This document shows positions 55,055-64,000 of a stretch of 64,000 nt of DNA, piece by piece. The notes under the pieces were generated by a model, which was given only the letters and a program-made list of their open reading frames with translations, did no database searches and was not told where the DNA came from. The position numbers and the translations under genes were made by a program. Within the stretch, counting starts at the first letter, position 1, and each line of letters begins with the position of its first letter. The DNA lies in contig NC_092087.1 in assembly GCF_045679555.1 (NCBI RefSeq), forward strand, positions 20,389,925 to 20,453,924, in the 5' to 3' direction. The stretch comes from Salvelinus alpinus (taxonomy: Eukaryota; Chordata; Actinopteri; Salmoniformes; Salmonidae).

Positions 55055-56788
55055 ATCTTGTACCCTCTAGTAACTGTTTTAGGCCTGACCCCATTTAGTC
55101 GACTGGTTGATTGTTTGTTTGGTTGGTTGTTAGGCTGTTGGTCGACCAAGATTTTTTTGATCCAGCAGTGGACACGTTTTGCAGAGCGCACAACCTAGCC
55201 TGTACTTGTGAGAAGTTTTGGTTAATTTCGTTCCATTTAGGAGTTGTCAATTTATTCATTACCGTTTGTTTAGAGCGCTCCTGTCAATCTTGCGCAAATG
55301 TAGGCTTATAAATGTGGCCATCTGTGGATCGGATACTTTTTCTGATTGTCTTAACTCTCCATCACTGTGTAACTTCTGAAAGTAGTTTTGTGTTCGCCTC
55401 AAACGGCAAGTAAACGAAATCTGTTTTTACATCCATTGAGAATGACAATAGTCCACTCAGCAGGGAATTTGGAAAAAAAGGTCATGCTCTGATCCGGTGG
55501 AAACTTCATAAAAAAGGCCTATATGATTACTTCTTATCCCTTACGCAAATAGCTTACACCTGTGTCTGTCTGTCAGGAGCTCACTGGCACAGGAAACTCT
55601 GAGGGCCCAGAATATCTTGGACAATGTTGCAAGTTTGCTAGCACAAGCTTCAGTCAGACTAAGTTAATAGTTGATACAATATTTCAAGTTCTTTGCAGAC
55701 AGGCCATGCGTAGCCTATGTGATTTATAGGATATTTATTTTAATCAATACATTTTCTACTGGCGGGCTGCAAGGTTTTTATTTGTTGCCGCTATGTAGGC
55801 TATTTTTACATGTTGCCAATGGCAATAGAAGTTACTTTTAGATTTGTAACATTTTCATTTAGATAGAATTTTGATGAACCACATGACATTGATTTTGTAG
55901 ATATGAAGACTTTATTATACATGAAATTAATCTGTAGCACAAATGTGCATATGAAAATAATAACTGGCACGCAGATCAGTAAAATTTGTACGATAACTTG
56001 ACACTCCAAATGGAAAAGATTGCAGACCATTGTTGTAGCCTATTTCCGTCAACTTCATGACTCCTTTCTATCCGCAACAAAATTACTATCGGTTTCTCTG
56101 AAATACCTTGTGAAAGCTTAACACTGTAAGATCATATTTTATTACTTAGCTAGTCATGCTGGCAATAGAACAAGCTTTAAAATCATGCCCACTTGACCCA
56201 GATTGCGATTTATAATGGACTGTTTTTGGATTGTGTAAACAACAACAGTAATTGTGTGATGACGGGGATGCAGGGTTTTGTTCCAAACTAAGCAACTAAA
56301 AGTGTGCTTGTTCTAGTTCCTCAACGACACAGCTAGGAGAGCTCAAAAAAGTACTTTATAGTTGAAGACTTCTTTGAGTCATTAAAGTACATTGAAATTT
56401 CTTAGGAACTGTGCACACTTTGAAGAGGTGTGTGGCCACTTGTAGACACCAGTTAGACCTCTCACTTAAACGTTGTAATTTTTTATGTCTTATGTTGCAC
56501 CTATCCACATTCTTCAGGAATAGTCTTATCATGTTACTGAATGTATCCAGAGTATTTTCAGATTTTGTTATCAACAAATTACAATAAATGTAAAGTGCAC
56601 ATAAAATCAAGTGTTATCTTTTCGATTCAGTCTGCGGCAGGTGAACTGTTGTGTCCTCACAATTTCCCCATTATCTCCAAACTGTTCTCTTTCAATTGCT
56701 ACCATGGTTATGCATTTCATATTTCTTCCGTAATAAACATTTCAGTTTATCCCTGTCCATATAGGACAATTCCTACGAGCGTAAAGGG
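55055..56788. other. shq1 intron sequence, nothing recognised
   Basis: AT-rich. No exon or repeat recognised. Confidence 0.5.
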
Positions 56789-57210
56789 TTAACCAGCCCC
56801 CTAACCATTCAGACAGGGTGGCGTAGCTGTTAACCAGCCTCCTAACCATTCAGACAGGGTTGGCGTAGCTGTTAACCAGCCTCCTAACCATTCAGACAGG
56901 GTTGGCGTAGCTGTTAACCAGCCTCCTAACCATTCAGACAGGGTTGGCGTAGCTGTTAACCAGCCTCCTAACCATTCAGACAGGGTTGGCGTAGCTGTTA
57001 ACCAGCCTCCTAACCATTCAGACAGGGTTGGCGTAGCTGTTAACCAGCCTCCTAACCATTCAGACAGGGTTGGCGTAGCTGTTAACCAGCCTCCTAACCA
57101 TTCAGACAGGGTTGGCGTAGCTGTTAACCAGCCTCCTAACCATTCAGACAGGGTTGGCGTAGCTGTTAACCAGCCTCCTAACCATTCAGACAGGGTTGGC
57201 GTAGCTGTTA
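56789..57210. repeat. 42 bp minisatellite, about ten copies
   Basis: Unit TTAACCAGCCTCCTAACCAT plus TCAGACAGGGTTGGCGTAGC and two more bases. The inner copies are identical; the first and last differ. It ends about 510 bp before shq1 exon 9. Confidence 0.95.
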
Positions 57211-57720
57211 ACAGCCTCCTGGTGGTTGGTGTGCAGCTGAGTCTTATTTACAGCCAGGCTGCTAAACAGCCCCGAGGGAGAGGGGATGAGCCCTGATGAC
57301 ATGCAAGGAGACAGTCTCTCTCTCTGAGCGCAGTCTTAACAAGCCAGAGAGGATGAATGAAAAAGGAAAGCAGAGGGTTCTCTCTCAGCTCTTTTGTCCA
57401 CCGATGCAGAGAAAAGCCTTGAGCTGAAAAAGTGATTAAGGACCACCAACAATTAAAGGCTGCGGCTGCAGAAGGTGTTTAAGAGTTCCTTGCCTATTTC
57501 CCCCTCTATAAAAGGGAAGTCGTTAGTTTACCAAAGACTGCAATTAGGAGTGGGCAAGCCTGCTTAGTGCTGGAGGGAAGGAGGAAAGAAAGTGGCTGCT
57601 GAGCCAAACTTTTTAAGATGAAGTCCCTTACTCTTCTTTTGTAAGGTTTCCCTTTTTGAATGTCTAGTGTCTGGCCATGATGAAAATGCAGCATGTCTTT
57701 TTTTGTTTGTTTTCTTTCAG

Positions 57721-57842
57721 ACGTACAGCTCATTGCAGAAGGTCCTGGTGGCCTTCGGGAGGAGGGTGTTGTTACCTGCTTTACAGGCACTTTGCCTTAG
57801 TCTCTGCAGACATGCAGGATGCAGCTCGGTTCTTCCAGTCAG
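57721..57842 (+). pseudogene. shq1: shq1 exon 9 with frameshift
   Basis: SLQKVLVAFGRRV is followed, after a 2 bp loss, by CYLLYRHFALVSADMQDAAR in another frame. Acceptor TTTCTTTCAG, donor GTCAG|GTGAGT. Confidence 0.9.
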
Positions 57843-60800
57843 GTGAGTCTAGACTAGATGATGCCCTCTGTGACCACTCAACCCTGCCCTGAGGCTGCCG
57901 GGCACCTCCACACCTTAGTGGCCTGTTTGTGCATGCTGGTTAGAGCAGTATTGGCGGCCTCAGTGTCGTGCCCAAATAATAAAGCCCTCAATATGGCCTC
58001 GTCTATCCCCAATTAATGTGACAGCATAGTTATGCTTAATTTGAAAGCATTGATTTAGTACCACTCTCTTTACTCTGACCAATGTTTTGATGGGAAATTG
58101 TGGTTTAATGCATTTCTGTTGGAAGGCAAAGCCTGCCTGGTAGCTGTGGGCTGCAGCTTCTCTGTTCAATGCTTTGGCGACTGACAGAAAGACTGCTTTA
58201 CAGCCAACATGCACCAAAATTCATACATCACCACAGCACCACAAGCAGAGCAGAGCAGCCCGCATACAAGCAGAATATTTCCTGCTCAAAACAATGCACT
58301 GAATAAAGTATCTAGAGAAAGGCCTCTCATTCGTGCTGCAGTATAGCATATGTGTAAAAGAAACCTCTCCATCAGAGTTGTCTGTCTGATTTAACCTCTC
58401 CAAGCAGAAAGTGTGTTTTTGTTCCATATGGACTCAAACTGTTGACTTTGATATTGCCCAGCACAAAGTAATCTTTAAATCAAAGCCCCGCAGGTAGGTA
58501 GATGAAGGCTCTGCCGTGTCAACACATTTAGGATGTCTGTGGGGTGAGATGATCCAGTTTGTGATGATTTGAACGCTCGTCAATGTCTGCAAATGAAAGG
58601 TTATTTTAAGCTCCAGATTAGAATTTTTCCGTGCCTCATTAGGTAAGGAGATGAGTTGATCAGATGACTGGGAGAATCCCACTTAGTCACCGTGAAGGAA
58701 GCCTCCTTGTACTAGACTACACTATCTACCTTAATTCTCTAGAAACAAACACACAACTTCACCTGTTATAATGGACCGTTTCACTCTCTCTCCTGACGCT
58801 GGACATTAGTTAATAAACAGTCACATACCCAGTTGTTTCTGTGCTGGAAAATGCAACCAAGCCTAACTGATGATATTAGTCTAAGCAGGCCAACAACAGC
58901 AAATGCGTCTCTTCATTTGAATGAGTTTCCCTCTGCAAGTTCAACAACATTTTGTTCAGGCTTGTAATTGTCTTTATTTCCGTGCAGCAGCATCAGGCGA
59001 GAGAGTGAGTGTGGGTAATAGGGCCCACGTTAATGAACTGTAAAACTCCAGTAATGCAGCCTGGCTGGTGTACGTCTGAGAGGGCGCCACACGTTTCCTC
59101 CCAGCATTACTGCGCACAGCTAATTCATTTGTCAGGATAAGGCAAATGAAAATGTATGCTCTAATGTGATGCACTTAATTTAAACGGCCTTGAAAGCAAA
59201 CTTTGGTAGATATTAGGAAAACAAACTCATTAATGTCTTGGGGGAGCGGCAGGTTAAGACCTTGAAAGAACTGTTATCCTGGGGGTAAATATTTGAACTG
59301 CCCTCTGCCAGGGCAGACTGGGATAAAAATTCAGCCCTGGCATTTCAGCCACACTGCGCGCGGTGTCTGTCTGTCACTGTTGTCTGTCTACTTTTCCTTG
59401 TTCTCCTCTGTTGGTACTCTGTCTGTGTCAGTCACTCTGTCTGTCACTCCTAAGTGTTAATTGCTATTATATATAGAGCCAACATATTGAGGAACTGGCA
59501 GTACATCAACTCCACTACACTCACCTCTGAGCTGTCTCTGCTAAGCCTAGCATCCATTCCCACAGACCAGGGGATCACATTACCTCTGCTGGGCCCAGCA
59601 ACATCCTAGTTGTGAATGAAGAAAGATGACTCGATAAATGCCTAAAAGATGATCATTGGCTCATAGTACCTTATGAAAGCCTAACTACTTATATTGCAAA
59701 TATAAGTGCCTGGCTATCATACATGTCCCCCCTATCCTAACGGTTAATTATTATTACAAACATGTGTGTGTGTCTCTCACTCGGTCTCTGTTTTTTCCCT
59801 ACGTCCACTATACTTGACGACTGCAGCAGCTGTCTGTGCTGCTGTGCCTATCATCACTGGGACCAGAAGACCAGGGAACCACACTGCCTGTGCTGGGCCC
59901 AGCAACCCCCTACCTGCGAGTTGATTGATATTTTGGCTCAGTATTATATATTACACACCGTTTGCTCACCATTTATTAATCATTACTCCCACATTTGTAA
60001 ATGTTAGTAAGCTAGTTATTCACACTTGTATATATATATTTCCTTAAATATCCTGTGTTGTTTGCTTCTGTGAGAAATTACACTGGTCACTCAAAGCATT
60101 TATAAAGTATTTATAAAATATAAATAGACTCACTTTAGGGACTGCAAAAAGACCTTACAAATTATTAGTAAATGGTTTATTAATGTGAGAGTAATGATTA
60201 ATAAATGGTGAACATACAATTTATAAATGCCTTATGGTTTATTACGGATTCTTAAAGTGTTACCCATCCTAGTTGTAAAAGAATAAACACATATATTTGA
60301 CAAAGAACAAAATCACGGAATAAATGCCTTATAGATGACCATTGGCTTACTGTATATAATACCTTATAACAGCCTAACTACATATTTCAAATTAGTGCAT
60401 GTCAAGTGTTCCCTCCTGCCCACTTAGTGTTTAAATATTAGGCTACATATAATTCAATAGAGAGAGAAGGAGAAAGAGAGACTGACAGTTCCTTAATGGT
60501 TTGGCTATATAATATAGTAATTGGCTACATTAAGGAACAGTCAGTCTCTCTCTCCTTCACTCTCTGTTTTCTTCTATTGAATTTAGTATACAACCTTCTG
60601 TGTTTGCCAAAGAATGAAGCCAGGACTAGTTTATGTGAATGGATTTACAGCTTTGTGCTTAGTTTGGCAGTTCTGCACGTGTATGCATATCTTTCTGCCA
60701 AGAAGTGATGGACCTTTCAGCAAATTAAATAAGCTGGAGATAGGCGGGACTTTCCAGCCTTCAGTGGCGGTGGCTATGTAATGTAATCCGACACCAAAGT

Positions 60801-61484
60801 CACTTGTTACTTCAGCTCATAAACCCTGAAGAGACTGAGATTCAGAAGCGATTAAACATTGATCAAACAATGAAAATACACAGACAGTCCCCGAATTGAC
60901 CATCATTGTAATACATGTGTTAAGTAAAAAATATTTGTGTTTAGTAAAAAGCACTGTATAAATGTCTAGTAGATGGCCTACTGTATGTACCTACTGTATG
61001 TGTTATAAAAGCCAATCTCACTACTTGTTAGGCTATATTGCAAGTAGCCTAGTGTGTAAATGTTCCCCCAAATCCCCCTTCCCTAATTAGCCTATATTTC
61101 ATACAATATACAACCAAAATATTAGGCCTATCTGTGTCAGTGTGCGTTAGTGAGTGTGTCCGTCTGTTTTCTTCCTACCTCGACTGCACCACAGCAGCTG
61201 ATCTGTCATGTCTCACAGACAAAGTACATGGACCAGCAGAGCCAGAACATTTTGCAAATAAGTAGGTTCATTTCACACATCAAGCCTTTTCTGGTCTCCA
61301 TTCCTTGTTTCTGTTTTGACTGAGTGACTGGCAGAGAGTCAGAGCGGTTCTCACACTCTTTGATGATGCGCGTTTAAATTGTAATGTGAATTTGCGCCAC
61401 CTCAGCTCAGCCAATCAGGAAACTGGACCGACCCATCTTGGGAGTGGGGCGGCCGTTGCCCACTAGCCAGCCAAATCCTCAATA
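57843..61484. other. Presumed shq1 intron, diverged tandem segments
   Basis: No exon found. Segments near 59600, 60265 and 60950 resemble each other at about 640-660 bp spacing. A foldback lies at 60451-60583. Confidence 0.5.
60451..60583. repeat. Foldback with about 50 bp arms
   Basis: AATTCAATAGAGAGAGAAGG...TTCCTTAATG (60451-60498) and the inverse (60528-60583) pair with small gaps around a loop of about 30 bp. Confidence 0.8.
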
Positions 61485-62016
61485 TACACTGAGTGTACAA
61501 AACATTAAGGACCCCCACACCCCCCTTTTGCCCTCAGAAAAGCCTCAATTCGTCAGGCTATGGACTCTACAAGGTGTAGAAAGCGTCCCACAGGGATGCT
61601 GGACCATGTTGACTCCAATGCTTCCCACAGTTGTGTCAAATTGGCTGGATGTCCTTTGGGTGGTGGACTATTCTTGATACACACGGTAAACTGTTGAGCA
61701 TGAAAAACCCAGTAGCGTTGCAGTTCTTGACACAACCGGTGCGCCTGGCACCTACTACCATACCCCGTTCAAAGGCACTTAAATCTGTAGTCTTGCCCAT
61801 TCACCCTCTGAATGGCACACATACACAATCCAGGTCTCAATTGTCTCGAGGCTTAAAAATCCTCCTCCCCTACCCTATACTCCCCTTCATCTACACTGAT
61901 TGAAGCAGATTTAACAAGTGACATCAATAAGGGATCATAAGTTTCACCTGGATTTACCTGGTCAGTCTAAGTAATGGAAAGAGCAGATGTTCTTAATGTT
62001 TTGTACACTCAGTGTA
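61485..62016. mobile_element. Tc1-derived MITE, second copy
   Basis: TACACTGAGTGTACAAAACA at the left and TTTTGTACACTCAGTGTA at the right. Same family and internal fragment as 54530-55054 (minus strand [20 protein letters not shown]). Confidence 0.88.
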
Positions 62017-63588
62017 GATGATTATGACAGAGAAAAGGTGCAAAGGTCATAGAAAAAACATGGCCATGGGCTGCCGGCTGTGTACATTATTTTTGTATTT
62101 ATATATGGTTTTGGTCAATTTCGACCACCCAACCCAAATAACAAATAAAAGATGGTCCTTCTGGCAGCACGGACGCTTATTCTCAAGGAACTCATCCAGC
62201 TGCCTGCTAAGTGGCTGCAACCAATGGGCCGCCAGGCAGGGAGAGCTGGGTAGCGAGGGTTTAGCACGACTGCTGTCGTGTAGCTGACAGAAGGACCCAC
62301 TGGAGTTGACTGTCGCGCTAGCCTATACTGAGCTGGAAATGTTCCGTAATTGCTGTTCCTCAGTGTAGCTAAACTCACATTTCTCTGTCATGTTTTTAAT
62401 TGAGCCTTTTCCCTTGGCTTTTTAACATTTAGCTGAAATTTAGCAGTCACTCTATTTCAATATAGCACTAGAAAAGGTTGGAGTCTCCACTGGAGGATGA
62501 GCTCATATAGTAGGCTATGTATGCTGTTGTAGAAGTGCACACGACCCTACTAGTAGTTGAAACCATAAGTCTGCAGTTATCTTATACAGTATGTGCAGCT
62601 GTGTGTTGCCTATGCTCTCTTGTCACTTTGCCATGATGGATGTTAGGGGGCAGGGGGGGGTGCCCCTGTGGCAGCTGTGTTGCTGTGCCCATGCACCTCC
62701 CTCCCGGGCCTGCCTGCCTGTCTGTCTGACCCGCTCCAGGGCTCAACCACTGGGCTCGCCACCAACATGATCAACTGGCTGAACTTGTCATCAGAGTGTA
62801 AAACAGACGAGTGCAGGATTTATTGTGTCACACGGCTCTCTCCCTCCCAGGCGCTCTCCCTCCCAGGCTAGCTCTTCAGGCTGGAGAGAAAAGTAAAACC
62901 GTGAGTTTTGGAGCAGGGAGAGTAGAGCTGTGTCTCTGTACTCTGTGTCCTGGCCCTGGAGTTGGAAGCTGAGCTCTCTCTGTCTGCTCCCTCTGTAAGA
63001 CAGCTCATAATCTAAATGAAAACTAAAATGTTTGTGTAAGGTTTTCCTCAGAGTGAGTGTTCTGTTTGTTTTGAAAAGAACAGAATGTCTCTGGTTACTG
63101 TGAGCCAATCCTGGAGGTGGATGCTGGACAGGAGGATTGTATCTAGACTTCAGTGCTCTGCAACAAGCCAATTGCGTCCCACCAAGGGGCTATTTATATG
63201 CCTGGGTTGAGAAAGGAGTTTTGTGGCAGCGAATGTAAAGGATCTAACTTGGCTCCCTCCAGGTGTGTGTCTTTTTGTAATGGTACACTTTGCGGGAAAT
63301 CAGGCCAAATAAATGAGTTCCTAAACTGTTATGAAATGAACCGTTTTGATTATCTAGACCCACTTGAGTTGTCTTTCTGGACTAGATATAGTGGACCTGA
63401 AAGTTGATTAATTGCTCACTCTGTCATGAGTTGTCTGCAATAGTATGAACTTGCAATGGTCCCATGATCTCCCGTAGCCTGTTTAGCCTATAATTTGAAG
63501 AAAGGATGTGTGGAACAATGACAATGAGACTTTAAGCCTTTAGGAACCACAGTCTCTGCCAGCAACTCCCCTATTGTGTAATAATATA
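62017..63588. other. Presumed shq1 intron sequence, nothing recognised
   Basis: No exon, RNA gene or repeat recognised. Confidence 0.5.
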
Positions 63589-64000
63589 CAGTAGCAGTCA
63601 AAAGTTTGGGACACACCTACTCATTCAAGGGTTTTTCCTTATTTTTACTATTTTCTATTTTGTAGCATAATAGTGAAGAATATAAATATGAATATATTTG
63701 TTAGTCTTCAAAGTAGCTACCCTTTGCCTTGATGACAGCTTTGCACACTCTTGGCATTCTCTCAACCAGCTTCACCTGGAATGCTTTTCCAACAGTTTTG
63801 AAGGAGTTCCCACATATGCTGAGCACTTGTTGGCTTCTTTTCTTTGGTCCAACTCATCCCAAACCATCTCAATTGGGTTGAGGTCGGGTGATTGTGGAGG
63901 CCAGGTCATCTGATGCAGCACTCCATCAATCTCCTTCTTGGTCAAATAGCCCTTACACAGCCTGGAGGTGTGTTGGCTCATTGTCCTGTTGAAAAACAAA
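63589..64000 (-). mobile_element. Tc1-like transposon, cut by the window edge
   Basis: Starts CAGTAGCAGTCAAAAGTTTG. The minus strand encodes [20 protein letters not shown] (final Glu) and a Lys-rich C-terminus. The rest lies beyond 64000, so its state cannot be judged. Confidence 0.88.

Larger units (their letters stand above)
34240..57842 (+). pseudogene. shq1: SHQ1 (H/ACA snoRNP assembly factor) pseudogene
   Basis: Nine exons can be aligned in order with SHQ1: 34240-34381, 34583-34648, 41570-41678, 42089-42252, 42582-42698, 42822-42919, 46543-46700, 49113-49166 and 57721-57842. The intact protein is a chaperone that holds dyskerin before H/ACA RNP assembly; exons 1-3 match its N-terminal CS domain and exons 6-9 its Shq1 domain. 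Disabling changes: a 1 bp loss in exon 1, a 1 bp gain in exon 2, TAG at 42187-42189, TGA at 42609-42611, and a 2 bp loss in exon 9. The few residues expected between exons 2 and 3 were also not found, and the exon 5 to 6 phase does not fit. Most splice sites are still GT/AG, so decay is recent. The locus is head to head with gxylt2 as in human. It is most likely one of two salmonid whole-genome-duplicate copies. Remaining exons would lie past 64000. Confidence 0.9.

Noticed and set aside
34240-57842. A functional shq1 with alternative splicing around the stops
   Set aside because: Five independent disabling changes in conserved exons, two of them in the first two coding exons, cannot be avoided by skipping without losing the core domains.

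Overview
The window is nuclear DNA of a salmonid fish (salmon, trout or char). The evidence is the dense set of salmonid-type repeats: Tc1-like transposons (including the family from which Sleeping Beauty was built), tRNA-derived SINEs, hAT-type and TTAA-type MITEs, non-LTR tails and solo LTRs. The two single-copy genes are split into exons with GT..AG introns and show vertebrate synteny. No bacterial, organellar or rRNA sequence was seen. The exact species cannot be read from the window. || Genes. Two host loci lie head to head, the arrangement known for human SHQ1 and GXYLT2 on 3p13. (1) gxylt2, minus strand, 19742 to 4866: seven exons join in one intact frame of 445 codons with a GT8 glycosyltransferase fold and a DTD motif. 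Its product should be the Golgi enzyme that adds xylose to O-glucosylated EGF repeats of Notch. (2) A shq1 locus, plus strand, 34240 to 57842: nine exons of the H/ACA snoRNP assembly chaperone can be traced, but it carries three frameshifts and two in-frame stops. It is read here as a pseudogene, probably a decayed whole-genome-duplicate copy. Its last exons would lie beyond the right edge. || Layout. 1-3154: a stack of broken mobile elements (Tc1, hAT MITE, LINE reverse transcriptase, Tc1). 3155-4865: 3' flank or UTR of gxylt2. 4866-19742: gxylt2, whose introns hold a Sleeping Beauty-type element inside an older MITE, a minisatellite that copies the exon 5 splice donor, and a Tc1 with an intact transposase inside another Tc1. 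19743-34190: intergenic, almost all repeats. It includes a roughly 3.7 kb structure with long inverted repeats around spliced-looking minus-strand exons for a Ulp1/SENP-like (C48) protease end and a PHD finger. 34240-57842: the shq1 pseudogene, with introns full of Tc1 copies, SINEs, a 1.48 kb LTR-like element and a multi-layer nest at 49.7-53.1 kb. 57843-64000: presumed shq1 intron with minisatellites, diverged tandem copies and Tc1 derivatives. || Best candidates for a second look: the long-inverted-repeat element with Ulp1-like and PHD exons (27.83-31.56 kb), the splice-donor minisatellite in gxylt2 (8840-9080), the decayed shq1 next to an intact gxylt2, and the full-length Tc1-like transposase at 11449-12519, which has a near-identical broken copy at 38837-40369. 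All family names come from reading the sequence and from memory of salmonid repeats; no database search was run.
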